Source: Bartonella taylorii 8TBB (GTDB taxonomy: Bacteria; Pseudomonadota; Alphaproteobacteria; Rhizobiales; Rhizobiaceae). Taken from it: 64,000 nt of DNA. Every line of letters begins with the position of its first letter. Within the stretch, counting starts at the first letter, position 1. The position numbers and the translations under genes were made by a program. The notes beneath the pieces are model-generated. The model did no database searches and was not told the DNA's origin. It saw only the letters and a list, made by a program, of their open reading frames with translations. This document shows positions 54,312 to 63,617 of the stretch, piece by piece. The stretch lies in the NCBI RefSeq assembly GCF_902825155.1, contig NZ_CADEAG010000004.1:1-64000 (forward strand), given 5' to 3'.

Positions 54312-55583
54312 GTGGCATATAATGATCATTCTGGACGTCCACTTGTCGCAATAACTGGGGCAGGAATTATAACATCACTAGGACAAGGAAAACACGAAAA
54401 TTGGCAAAAATTAACAAGTGGTGTGAGTGGCATCCATAAAATAACACGCTTTCCCATCCAAGGATTAAATACATGTATCGCTGGAACAGTTGATTTTCTT
54501 GAAAAAAGCACACTTGGTGCTGCAGCTCTTTCTGAAAAACTTGCGAATCTTGCAGCAGAGGAAGCTATAGAGCAAGCAGCTCTTGATAAGAAAAATTTTA
54601 ATGGACCACTTTTTTTAGCTGCTCCTCCTGTTGAGCTTGAGTGGAAAGCGCGTTTTATTCTTGATCAAAGGGGTTCTAATAATGAACCTTCCTATGCAAA
54701 TCTTCTTGAAGTCTGCCGCCATAAATTCCAAGAAACACTCTTTGAAACCACACAATTTGGGGCAATTGCAGAAAAACTTCAGAAAAAATTTGGAACAAAA
54801 GGACTTCCTGTTACACTTTCAACCGCTTGCGCATCTGGTGCAACAGCAATCCAATTAGGTGTCGAAGCTATTCGACGGAAAGAAACGAATCGTGCACTCA
54901 CGATTGCTACAGATGGTTCAGTTTCAGCAGAATCTCTTATCCGTTTTTCATTATTGTCTGCTCTTTCAACCCATAATGATCCTGCAGAAAAAGCCGCAAA
55001 ACCCTTTAGCCGTGATAGAGATGGTTTTGTTATGGCAGAAGGATCAGGCGCTCTTGTTCTCGAATCTCTCAAAAGCGCATTAGAGCGTAATGCGACAATT
55101 TTAGGAATTTTAGCTGGCTGTGGAGAAACAGCAGACGATTTTCACCGTACGCGTTCAAAACCCGATGCATCCCCAGCAATTGAATCAGTTCGCAAAGCCT
55201 TAGATGATGCAAAAATAACCATCAATGAAATTGACTATATTAATGCACACGGAACCTCAACACCCGAAAATGAAAAGATGGAGTATCTCGCATTATCAAC
55301 AGTCTTCGGTGATATTTTAGAAAATATTCCTGTCTCTTCTAATAAATCAATGATTGGCCACACATTAACTGCTGCCGGTGCTATAGAAGCTGTTTTCTCG
55401 CTTTTAACTATTCAATCTGGGGTACTTCCCCCTACAATCAATTATGATGATCCTGATCCTACTATCCCTTTAGATGTTGTTCCTAACCATAGCCGTAAAG
55501 CCTGTGTCAATGCGGTTTTATCAAACTCATTCGGATTTGGGGGTCAAAATACAAGTCTTGTTATCACTGCATATAAAAGATAA
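54312..55583 (+). CDS. beta-ketoacyl-ACP synthase II (FabF1XL-like)
   Basis: 423 residues from a GTG with GGGAG upstream. All catalytic residues are in place: Cys in LSTACASGATAIQLG, His in NAHGTSTPENEKM and His in SNKSMIGHTLTAAGAIEAVF. It elongates acyl chains on AcpXL. It overlaps functionally with the degenerate partner upstream. Its pairing suggests a heterodimer, inferred from type II polyketide KS/CLF pairs. In Rhizobium the order is acpXL-fabZXL-fabF2XL-fabF1XL-adh-lpxXL; fabZXL is absent here. Confidence 0.92.
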   Translation: MAYNDHSGRPLVAITGAGIITSLGQGKHENWQKLTSGVSGIHKITRFPIQGLNTCIAGTVDFLEKSTLGAAALSEKLANLAAEEAIEQAALDKKNFNGPLFLAAPPVELEWKARFILDQRGSNNEPSYANLLEVCRHKFQETLFETTQFGAIAEKLQKKFGTKGLPVTLSTACASGATAIQLGVEAIRRKETNRALTIATDGSVSAESLIRFSLLSALSTHNDPAEKAAKPFSRDRDGFVMAEGSGALVLESLKSALERNATILGILAGCGETADDFHRTRSKPDASPAIESVRKALDDAKITINEIDYINAHGTSTPENEKMEYLALSTVFGDILENIPVSSNKSMIGHTLTAAGAIEAVFSLLTIQSGVLPPTINYDDPDPTIPLDVVPNHSRKACVNAVLSNSFGFGGQNTSLVITAYKR

Positions 55584-55651
55584 TCCTTTTAATATTGATT
55601 AAATTTTGTAACACTTAACTTAACAGCCATATATATTAAGGGGGGATAATA

Positions 55652-56680
55652 ATGCGTGCACTGCAACTATTGAATGGACGCCGACTTGAAATCACCGATA
55701 TCGCCACGCCACCACCACCGAACCCTGATGAAGTAACAGTGCATATAAAAGCCGTTGCTCTTAATCATATTGATGTATGGGGCTGGCGTGGTATGGCCTT
55801 TGCAAAAAGAAAAATGCCACTCGTAATTGGCGCAGAAGCTTCCGGCGTAGTTACCCAACTAGGGAGTAATGTTAAAAATTTACAACTCGAACAGATCGTC
55901 TCAATTTATGGTGCACAAACCTGTGGAATATGCCGAGCCTGCCGTGAAGGACGTGACAATCTTTGCAATCATGTAAAAGGCGTCTACGGTTTTCATCTTG
56001 ATGGATTTGCCTGTGAATTTGTTAATTTGCCGGCGCGTCTATTGGTCCCAGCCCCTCCAGAATGTGATGAACTTCAAGCAGCTGTCGCTCCAATTACTTT
56101 TGGCACTGTAGAACATATGCTTTTCGATAATGCAAAACTACAAACAGGAGAAACAGTTCTGATACAGGCAGGCGGTTCTGGTATCGGCTCTGCAGCTATT
56201 CAACTCGCAAAACATATGGAATGTACAGTTATTACAACTGTAGGTTCAGATGAAAAAATAGCAAAAGCGCAATCTCTTGGAGCAGATCATGTTATTAATT
56301 ACCGTAAAGATCGTTTTGAAGGCGTTGTCCGAAAATTAACTCAAAAAAAAGGTGTTGATGTTGTTTTTGAGCATGTAGGAGTCGATACATGGAGCGGTTC
56401 TTTGTTGTGTATGAAACGAGGAGCACGCTTAGTAACTTGTGGTTCTACTTCTGGAGTTACAGCTCCACTAAATCTCATGCAGTTATTTCAGCAACAACTT
56501 AAAATATTCGGTTCATTTGGCTGTCGTATAGAAAATATGCAAAACGCCATGCAGAAAATGGCACAAGGGGTTGTACACCCTATCATTGATACAATTGTTG
56601 GATTTGATGAAATTGACACGGCTTTAAAACGAATGGAAAGCCGAAATGTTTTTGGTAAAATTATTCTTAAAATTGATTGA
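55652..56680 (+). CDS. zinc-type alcohol dehydrogenase/quinone oxidoreductase of the lipid A long-chain cluster
   Basis: 342 residues of the medium-chain dehydrogenase family: GROES-like N-terminus (VALNHIDVWGWRGMAFAKRK, VIGAEASGVVTQLGSN), a four-cysteine structural zinc loop (CGICRACREGRDNLC), and a Rossmann domain with VLIQAGGSGIGSAAIQLAKH. The catalytic-zinc set looks incomplete, as in quinone reductases. Rhizobial clusters contain an equivalent adh gene with a presumed role in very-long-chain synthesis. It ends three bases before lpxXL. Confidence 0.88.
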   Translation: MRALQLLNGRRLEITDIATPPPPNPDEVTVHIKAVALNHIDVWGWRGMAFAKRKMPLVIGAEASGVVTQLGSNVKNLQLEQIVSIYGAQTCGICRACREGRDNLCNHVKGVYGFHLDGFACEFVNLPARLLVPAPPECDELQAAVAPITFGTVEHMLFDNAKLQTGETVLIQAGGSGIGSAAIQLAKHMECTVITTVGSDEKIAKAQSLGADHVINYRKDRFEGVVRKLTQKKGVDVVFEHVGVDTWSGSLLCMKRGARLVTCGSTSGVTAPLNLMQLFQQQLKIFGSFGCRIENMQNAMQKMAQGVVHPIIDTIVGFDEIDTALKRMESRNVFGKIILKID

Positions 56681-56683
56681 ATT

Positions 56684-57616
56684 ATGATGAAGATTTATAT
56701 TAAAAGTCTTGTATACCGTATTAAAATTATAGTAAAAAAGTCATCTTATTTGTTGTGGGGATATCTGCTCATCGGTTCCTTATTTATTTTAAAATATTTT
56801 CCTACCAATATTGGATTTTCTTTTTTTTCTTGGTTAGCAAAAAGACTCGGTCCCCTTACACATCGCCACCAAATCGCGCTCACAAACCTTAGAGCTGCAT
56901 ATCCAGAAAAAACAGAAGAAGGACTTCAAATAATTGCGATAGAAATGTGGCAAAATATAGGACAATTTCTAGCGGAATATATTTTTCTTGATAAAATTTT
57001 TGATTTTGATCCTCATGCGGAGAAGCCAGGTCTTATTGAGGTTAAAGGTGCTGAAATATTTAAGCGATTAAAAAATGAAAAGAAACCGCATATTTTTTTC
57101 ACAGCGCATACCGGAAATTTCGAACTTCTTCCTATATGCGCACAAAGTTTTGGCCTAAATGTTACAGTACTCTTTAGGCCCCCTAATAATCCTTATATTG
57201 CAAAGCGAGTCCTTAAAGCCCGGAAAACTTCCATGGGACATCTCGTCCCATCTAAAGCCGGTGCTGCTTGGGCATTAGCAGCCAAGTTAGCAGAAGGTGA
57301 AAATGTTGGTATGCTCGTCGACCAAAAATTTCACCGTGGTGTTTTAGGAATATTTTTTAACAGACCTCTTAAAACAAATCCCTTAATTGTAAAACTTGCA
57401 CGACAATATAATTGTGATATTTATCCAGCACGTTGTATCCGTCTAGCCGGAGGACGCCATCGTTTAGAGCTATATGAGCGTGTAAAGCTTCCACTTGACG
57501 AAAAAAATGAGATTGATATAGCCGCTTCTACACAAAAATTAAATGATATTGTTGAAAGTTGGGTACGTGAATATCCTGGGCAATGGGCGTGGTTACACAG
57601 ACGTTGGGATAGCTAA
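56684..57616 (+). CDS. lpxXL: lipid A very-long-chain acyltransferase (LpxXL, LpxL family)
   Basis: 310 residues with an N-terminal membrane anchor (SYLLWGYLLIGSLFILKYFP) and the LpxL/HtrB core: HRHQIALTNLRAAYPEKTEE, the catalytic HTGNFELLP (H-x4-E), VTVLFRPPNNPYI and VGMLVDQKFHRG. It transfers the AcpXL-bound very-long-chain acyl group to lipid A at the inner membrane. Placement at the end of the acpXL cluster decides LpxXL over ordinary LpxL. Confidence 0.88.
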   Translation: MMKIYIKSLVYRIKIIVKKSSYLLWGYLLIGSLFILKYFPTNIGFSFFSWLAKRLGPLTHRHQIALTNLRAAYPEKTEEGLQIIAIEMWQNIGQFLAEYIFLDKIFDFDPHAEKPGLIEVKGAEIFKRLKNEKKPHIFFTAHTGNFELLPICAQSFGLNVTVLFRPPNNPYIAKRVLKARKTSMGHLVPSKAGAAWALAAKLAEGENVGMLVDQKFHRGVLGIFFNRPLKTNPLIVKLARQYNCDIYPARCIRLAGGRHRLELYERVKLPLDEKNEIDIAASTQKLNDIVESWVREYPGQWAWLHRRWDS

Positions 57617-57646
57617 TATATCATAGCATTTATAGGAGAAATATAA

Positions 57647-58477
57647 GTGTTAGCGTCAAAAGATATCAATGATCTTATCACAATTGTTACAGCATTACGA
57701 AACCGTGATAGCGGATGTATCTGGAATATAAAACAAACATTTGAATCCCTCATACCCTATATGCTTGAAGAAGTTTACGAGGTTATCGATGCCATTGAAC
57801 GAAAAAATCGAATGGATCTTTGCGAAGAACTTGGTGATCTTCTTCTACAGGTCGTCTATCATACTACAATTGCACAAGAAGAAAGTTACTTTACTTTCGA
57901 AGATGTTGTTTACGCAGTCACTGCAAAAATGATTCGTCGCCATCCTCACGTTTTCGGAAATGCAGAGCAAAAAAAACGTGGTTTTGTAGCAGAAGAATGG
58001 GAACATATAAAAAAAAGAGAGCAAGCTGAACAAAAAAAGTGCTCCGAAAAAGAAAATTTATTAAACAGTTCTACAACAAGCATTCTTAAAAAAGTAAAAA
58101 AGATTCAACCAGCAGACCAAGAAGCACTCGCTTTACAAAAAGCCGCAGCTAAGGTAGGTTTTGATTGGCGTGAAAATCATAAAGTTTTTGCAAAAATAGA
58201 AGAAGAACTTAATGAACTCAAAGAAGCAATCAAAAATAATAAAATATCAGATATAGAAGAAGAGTTCGGTGATCTTTACTTTACCCTACTTAATCTCGCA
58301 CGCCACTTGGATATTGATTCACAAAAAGCATTAAAAAAAACAAATACAAAGTTTCGAAATCGTTTTACCTATATTGAAGGAAATCTATCCGCTCAATCTA
58401 GAACACTGGCTGATGCATCCTTAAATGAAATGGAAGATCTCTGGAATAAAGCTAAAAATGGAAGACAAAAAACATGA
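57647..58477 (+). CDS. mazG: nucleoside triphosphate pyrophosphohydrolase MazG
   Basis: 276 residues from a GTG with AGGAG upstream. Two tandem MazG domains: the first with WNIKQTFESLIPYMLEEVYE and DLCEELGDLLLQVVYH, the second with KVGFDWRENHKVFAKIEEEL and DIEEEFGDLYFTLLNLARHL. EExxE metal sites are present in both. It hydrolyses NTPs, probably as housecleaning. The middle has a lysine-rich linker (KKREQAEQKKCSEKENLL). Confidence 0.95.
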   Translation: MLASKDINDLITIVTALRNRDSGCIWNIKQTFESLIPYMLEEVYEVIDAIERKNRMDLCEELGDLLLQVVYHTTIAQEESYFTFEDVVYAVTAKMIRRHPHVFGNAEQKKRGFVAEEWEHIKKREQAEQKKCSEKENLLNSSTTSILKKVKKIQPADQEALALQKAAAKVGFDWRENHKVFAKIEEELNELKEAIKNNKISDIEEEFGDLYFTLLNLARHLDIDSQKALKKTNTKFRNRFTYIEGNLSAQSRTLADASLNEMEDLWNKAKNGRQKT

Positions 58478-58542
58478 GATTTCATCAACCTAAAATCCAA
58501 GAAAATCCCTCAACTCATTAAATTCAATTGACTTTATACATT

Positions 58543-58905
58543 TCAACTAATTGATTTTGCAAGAGCTGGACGAAGTTCTACTGATTCGCCACATCCACAT
58601 GCGGAAACTTGATTAGGGTTTTTAAATACAAAACCGGAACGAAGTGCCGTCACTTCATAATCTACCTGCGTACCTAATAAAAATAATACTGCATCATGTG
58701 CTATAAAAACACGAGCGCCATTCACTTCAACAACATCTGCATCCAGCCCCTCTTCCTTTACAAGGGTAATTGTATACTCCATCCCCGCACAACCGCCTTT
58801 CTTGATACCAATAAGAATACCACGCGCATCTTTGGCATCCATAATCGCTTTAACACGATCTACTGCAGCTTCTGTTAAATTTATTACCGAAAAACGGCTC
58901 ATCAT
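58543..58905 (-). CDS. A-type iron-sulfur carrier (IscA/SufA/ErpA family)
   Basis: 120 residues with the HesB/IscA fold: INLTEAAVDRVKAIMDAKD, GIKKGGCAGMEYTITLV and the C-terminal VSACGCGESVEL. The three conserved cysteines (GGC..., CGCG) are present. It hands Fe-S clusters to apoproteins. It is not in a suf operon, being convergent with mazG. Which subtype it is cannot be told from the sequence alone. Confidence 0.92.
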   Translation of the reverse strand: MMSRFSVINLTEAAVDRVKAIMDAKDARGILIGIKKGGCAGMEYTITLVKEEGLDADVVEVNGARVFIAHDAVLFLLGTQVDYEVTALRSGFVFKNPNQVSACGCGESVELRPALAKSIS

Positions 58906-59553
58906 TTACCCTTTTCTTTCCAAAAAAAAACCTTGAAAGTATTTCAACTACAACATTTTATTTACCTGGTATATCTGATACAAAACAACAAGATATAAAT
59001 TGAAATGTTTTGACCTTTTCTTATCGGGATAAAAGCTTCATATCTAGCTATTTAGATTTGTAATTGTGCAATCTGAAAATTCCATTTTACTATCTTCGCA
59101 TCTCATACAAAATGCTTTTTTTACGCAAAACAAAAACGGAGAAAAATTTCTCCAATATCATCTATCTGCTACCATACTTATAAAAGTTTCTACCTTTTTG
59201 GAAAAATCTCAATAAACAAACAGAAATACTAAAAAGGTATCATTCTTCTATAACACCTCTTAAATATCAGAAAAAATGAATGCGTTTAAAAGCATACAAA
59301 TCCTATCTTATACCTCACAATTCACACAAAATAATTAAAATAAATATGTGAATATAACAGCGATAAAATAACAACAAAATCAAGAGCTGAACAGTTTAAT
59401 TATTTATCTTAATGAACAAAGAAATATCAAAACGCAAAGTTTCATTTTCACTCTAGAAAGCTCTCTTTAAAAGTGCAAAAGCATTTTAGATTTGATTCTA
59501 TTTATTTTTCTCTTGCCTTTAAAGAAACAGTCATTTAAGCGTTTTACACAGTT
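58906..59553. other. 650-base AT-rich intergenic region
   Basis: No ORF, RNA fold or repeat is seen between the Fe-S carrier and tRNA-Pro. Short ATTT-rich tracts only. It must hold the promoters of both neighbours. Confidence 0.5.
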
Positions 59554-59630
<77 letters not shown>

Positions 59631-59823
59631 CTTTTCCCGAAGAATATATCAGTAAATACAGAATGTATTTTTTTGAATGAGACTATTATCTTTTAGCATG
59701 ATGAAGCTTTAAAAATCTATTCCATTTTCTCAATATACAGCAATACGCAGTAGAATCATTGCCATAAACTAGAATAGGTAGTCTTACTTAAATAGTATTC
59801 TTTTTAAGAAAAAATATATAAAA

Positions 59824-59844
59824 CGCGAGACCTTATGTCTCGCG
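59824..59844 (-). terminator. rho-independent terminator of the hsp20 gene
   Basis: The stem CGCGAGAC / GTCTCGCG with a five-base loop is perfect over eight pairs. On the minus strand it is followed by TTTTATATATTTTTT. It lies 46 bases after the hsp20 stop codon. Confidence 0.8.
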
Positions 59845-59889
59845 CCACTTCGCTATCTCAATGAGAATAATCATAGAAGGAATTAATAA

Positions 59890-60387
59890 TCATTTAGTTT
59901 TCTCAACTTCTAAATTCGCCTTACGCATAGTATGATTATTATCATTTTTCACGGCAGATGTTGATGTCTGCACAGCTATCTTCTTTGGTTTTAATTCAGC
60001 TGGCATTTCTCTTTTAAGCTGAATATGAAGAAGACCATCACCAAGCTCTGCTCCAATAACCTTAACATGATCAGCCAAATGGAAACGCCGCTCAAAAGCA
60101 CGTGACGCAATGCCTCGATAAAGAAATTCTCGTTCTTCATTATCATTTTCAGGCTTTCTATCACCCTTAACGATCAGCTGATTGCAATGCGTTTCGATAT
60201 CGATTTCATCTTGAGAAAAACCAGCAACAGCCATAGAAATTCTATAAGAATCTTCAGTTAAACGCTCGATGTTATAGGGTGGATAAGAAGAAACATCATC
60301 AGGTTGTGTCCTAGAATCAAACCAGTTAAAAAGATGATCAAAACCTACTGTTGAACGATAAAATGGTGAAAAGTCTACTTGACGCAT
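59890..60387 (-). CDS. small heat shock protein (Hsp20/IbpA family)
   Basis: The ATG at 60387 (MRQVDFSPFYRSTVGFDHLF) behind AGGAGGG gives 165 residues; the track's earlier start lies in the leader. The alpha-crystallin domain includes YNIERLTEDSYRISMAVAGF, QDEIDIETHCNQLIVKG, FLYRGIASRAFERRFHLADH and the C-terminal LKPKKIAVQ (I-x-V tail). The leader has ROSE-like features and a promoter candidate (below). It binds unfolding proteins during heat stress. Confidence 0.93.
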   Translation of the reverse strand: MRQVDFSPFYRSTVGFDHLFNWFDSRTQPDDVSSYPPYNIERLTEDSYRISMAVAGFSQDEIDIETHCNQLIVKGDRKPENDNEEREFLYRGIASRAFERRFHLADHVKVIGAELGDGLLHIQLKREMPAELKPKKIAVQTSTSAVKNDNNHTMRKANLEVEKTK

Positions 60388-60482
60388 AATATTGCCCTCC
60401 TTTAGAGCGACTATAATTAATTGACTCACAAAGTTCCCGAATGGCAAACTGTCCGTGAACCAGCGGCCCAGAGTAGCGACCG
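60388..60482 (-). promoter_or_regulatory. ROSE-like RNA thermometer in the hsp20 leader
   Basis: The ~95-base leader ends in TCGCTCTAAAGGAGGGCAAT, where GCTCT can pair with AGGGC to occlude the ribosome site; this is the U[U/C]GCU-type element typical of ROSE leaders of rhizobial hsp20 genes. Upstream there are small GC-rich helices (CCGCTGGTTCACGG, then GTTTGCCATTCGGGAAC). ROSE is established for rhizobial hsp genes; its assignment here is by pattern. Confidence 0.6.
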
Positions 60483-60489
60483 CATCATT

Positions 60490-60518
60490 TATCTGGTAAT
60501 TGCTTTGTCCTATTTCAA
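60490..60518 (-). promoter_or_regulatory. candidate promoter of hsp20 (heat-shock sigma-like)
   Basis: On the minus strand TTGAAA (60518-60513) is followed by a 17-base spacer and CAGATA (60495-60490). This would start transcription near 60482, giving the leader described. The -35 is close to alphaproteobacterial RpoH CTTGAAA. No start site has been mapped. Confidence 0.4.
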
Positions 60519-60657
60519 CTCTTTTATGCTTGAATTTGTAAAAACATACAAAACAACATAACTGTTTCTTAATCCTTCTTTATCATTACATAAATGTAAG
60601 TCCTCTCGTTATCTCACTTTGCACTAAGTTTGCAAAATACACTGTAAAGGATTTCAA

Positions 60658-61578
60658 TTGGAAACATCTCTTTATCACACAGTTTGCGATTCCACTCCTT
60701 CCAATATCCGTAGTAGCTATCTTAAAATAGCCACGGATCGCGAAATCCGTTTTTCTATAACGTGTCCTGATATGGAAAAATCCGAGGGAACAATTGTTAT
60801 TCTCCAAAACTATGCAAATGCTTTAGAAGAATATTTTTTACCAATAAATGAAATTTCTAAACGTGGTTTTCATACAGCAATATTTGACTGGTTTGATCGA
60901 GAAAAATCATCGTTCAATACACAAAAACAGAGTCGATATCATTATTTTGATATTAACAATGATATTAATGACTTGAATGAATTTCTTATAAATGCCGTTT
61001 ATCCTAGTTGTCCACCACCTTACTATATGCTCACCTATGGCATGGGAGGATTGATAGCACTTAGCGGACTGGATCTCCTTAATCATCAGTTTAAAAAAAT
61101 GCTCTGCGTTTCTCCCCTTTTTGCACCGCTTAGCAATAAAACAAATGGCTTCCAACATAAATTAACACAATTTCTTTCTGATATAGGCTTAGGATTCTTG
61201 CCAGCTAGAGGTGGAACAAAACTCAAAGAAAAAAAACAAAAAAAGATGCAACCTGGGTATACTAATAGAGTACCTTTCCTCTCTATGAAATCGCCAACAT
61301 CCCAATGGATGGCATCGGTACTGAATGCAATTTCCTCTATGAAGGAAAATATATATCATGGACATTTACGAATCCCAACACTATTTATTCTCGCCAATCA
61401 AAACAATATTGCGAATAACATTGAGGTGCGGCAATTATGCGAACACACACGCCTGACAGACAGCATCACCATTACAGGTGCGGAACTTGATACAATCATG
61501 CATGAAGAAAGTTACAAAAAACAATTTTGGGCTGCATTTGATGCATTTATTCTCGATGATATTTTTTCCATAAAGTAA
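60658..61578 (+). CDS. alpha/beta hydrolase (lysophospholipase-like) lacking its nucleophile
   Basis: 306 residues from a TTG with AAGGA upstream. The fold of PldB/YtpA-type lysophospholipases is recognisable: GTIVILQNYANALEEYFLPI, FHTAIFDWFDREKSS, and MLTYGMGGLIALSGLDLL. The nucleophile elbow normally reads G-H-S-x-G-G; here the serine codon is GGC (Gly128). The acid position (usually AG--D-IV) reads ANQNNIANN, while a His remains in IMHEESY. The protein is full length, so it may have lost catalysis but not structure. Confidence 0.75.
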   Translation: METSLYHTVCDSTPSNIRSSYLKIATDREIRFSITCPDMEKSEGTIVILQNYANALEEYFLPINEISKRGFHTAIFDWFDREKSSFNTQKQSRYHYFDINNDINDLNEFLINAVYPSCPPPYYMLTYGMGGLIALSGLDLLNHQFKKMLCVSPLFAPLSNKTNGFQHKLTQFLSDIGLGFLPARGGTKLKEKKQKKMQPGYTNRVPFLSMKSPTSQWMASVLNAISSMKENIYHGHLRIPTLFILANQNNIANNIEVRQLCEHTRLTDSITITGAELDTIMHEESYKKQFWAAFDAFILDDIFSIK

Positions 61579-62060
61579 TAGTTATTAATAAATAATATAT
61601 TTTAGAATTTAAAGTACAGATACTTTAATACATTTCTTGTTTATTATTAATTTTTTATGTTATATCACTATATAATTCATACAAGTATACAGGAAAAATA
61701 GCTATAAAAACTCAGCTTTATCGTATAGCTTTTCTGACTTCTCCATTTAAAATATAAAAAATTTTTGAAATTAATGTTTCCATGCTCCCTTCAAGGAAGC
61801 GCGTACCAAAATGAAAAAATTAAAAAGAAACATAAATCGCGCTTAAAATATTCAGACACGGCTCTCTTCTTTTCATACACATACGTTTCGAATTTAACCA
61901 ACTCACAACTAATATACTGTATTCTCAAAATAATGTAAGAATTAACCATTTTATCATTCATTACAATTGTGAGTATTTTATCGTCTTTTTTATAAATACT
62001 CTATATTGTATAATTGATGTGGCAAAAAACTCTGACGAATGGAGCCATTGGAATATAATC
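61579..62060. other. 480-base AT-rich intergenic region upstream of cpdR
   Basis: Extremely AT-rich, without an ORF above ~60 codons of credible composition. It presumably contains the cpdR promoter. No motif can be assigned with confidence. Confidence 0.45.
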
Positions 62061-62423
62061 ATGAAACGAATCCTGCTCGCAGAAGATGATAACGACATGC
62101 GCCGCTTTCTAGCGAAAGCCTTAGAACGTGCAGGCTACGAAGTCGCAGATTTCGATAACGGTGCCAGCGCATATGAGCGTTTACAAGAAGAACCATTTTC
62201 CCTTCTCCTTACTGATATTGTAATGCCAGAAATGGATGGTATTGAACTGGCACGACGCGCTACTGAAATTGATCCTGATTTACGCGTGATGTTTATTACA
62301 GGTTTTGCAGCAGTTGCACTCAATTCAAATAGCGATGCTCCTCCTGATGCAAAAGTGCTTTCTAAACCGTTTCACTTGCGTGAACTCGTTAATGAAGTTG
62401 AAAAAATACTTATAGCTGCTTAA
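62061..62423 (+). CDS. cpdR: response regulator CpdR (single receiver domain)
   Basis: The ATG at 62061 (MKRILLAEDDNDMRR) gives 120 residues, one receiver domain and nothing else. Acidic pocket EDD, phosphoacceptor Asp in LLLTDIVMPEMDGIELA, Thr in MFITGFAAV, Lys in LSKPFHLRELVNEV. In alphaproteobacteria CpdR controls ClpXP-dependent proteolysis in the cell cycle and is phosphorylated by the CckA-ChpT relay. The name follows length, sequence and lineage. Confidence 0.9.
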   Translation: MKRILLAEDDNDMRRFLAKALERAGYEVADFDNGASAYERLQEEPFSLLLTDIVMPEMDGIELARRATEIDPDLRVMFITGFAAVALNSNSDAPPDAKVLSKPFHLRELVNEVEKILIAA

Positions 62424-62521
62424 AAGGCTATTTTTTCAAGTTATTCGTGACTGATTAAATAGAAAACTAAATTAGGCATTGACGTTTGTAATTCTATGTG
62501 GTGTATGCAACGTCATGAAAT

Positions 62522-62596
<75 letters not shown>

Positions 62597-62986
62597 TTTA
62601 GCTTTATATAACAAATAGATTCTTGATTGTGTGGATCTTTTAAAGGTACGAAATGTGTGGGCGACAATTGGAGAATAAGATTTTCCAATACCTACTCTAC
62701 AAAACGTATTCTTTTTTCTACACTTTTCTAGCCTCTCTTATGAAAGAACATTTCAGGATTCTAGCACACATGCCAATAATCTCACAGCTCAATAAATAAG
62801 AGAGTCTATTGCAAACAACTTATGATAAGCATCAACTTCTTTCTCCAAAATACTATTTTTTCTAATCTGACGACCGCTTCATGATTCTTTTTTTCATACC
62901 TATTATAGCAAACTTGCTGCCAAAATATTTAGATATAATAGTACACTACAGTCACTTTACAAGAAAGGCTAAAAGAATGGAAAATC

Positions 62987-63148
62987 ATGGATAAAAATTA
63001 GATTTTGTATGAGCATCACATACCCATTGAAATTCAAAAACAGGTAGTAATCACTTTTTTAGAGCATATGAGTGGAAGTACATTAGATCTTATTCGCATA
63101 ACGTTTCAGTATATAGTTAAGGAAGGCTTTTTGTCGTTTAATTTTTAA
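62987..63148 (+). pseudogene. decayed small ORF of unknown family
   Basis: An ATG with GGAA upstream opens MDKN, then an in-frame TAG, then a further 48 codons (LYEHHIPIEIQKQVVITFLE, LDLIRITFQYIVKEGFLS). A second, separate open stretch (ERVEILKICPIGDKIFICRK) follows at ~63150-63290 in another frame. Together they look like the remains of a gene or genes in decay. No family is identified. Confidence 0.35.
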
Positions 63149-63504
63149 ATAAGTGTTTTTCTTATTTTGTCTGAACGAGTAGAAATCCTTAAAATTTGTC
63201 CTATTGGAGATAAAATATTCATTTGTAGGAAAGGCAAAAATAAACGCACTAAAGAAAGTTTTAAAGCAATCTGTTTCGTGAGCGCGTAATCAAATAGGAA
63301 TTTGAAAATTAGCAGATGAACTGAAAAATTAACAGCAACACATACCAGTAATGCAGAGACTATAGCATTACAACTTATAGCACTTTTATTGGACAGAATC
63401 CCCTTTTCTTACAAAAATGGCTGATAGGCAATAACCTAAAATAGAAAAAATCAAAAGAAGAAAGGTTTCCAAACTTTTATATATCTATTTATTCTATTTA
63501 AATA
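63149..63504. other. rest of the tRNA-Val to tRNA-Arg gap
   Basis: Besides the decayed ORFs, 62597-62986 and 63290-63504 contain no gene I can support. The composition is AT-rich and no repeat or RNA fold was recognised. Such non-coding stretches beside tRNA genes often mark deletion or former integration. Confidence 0.4.
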
Positions 63505-63580
<76 letters not shown>

Positions 63581-63617
63581 CAACTGATTTTTCTCAATCC
63601 AAAAGAACATCCTTAAC

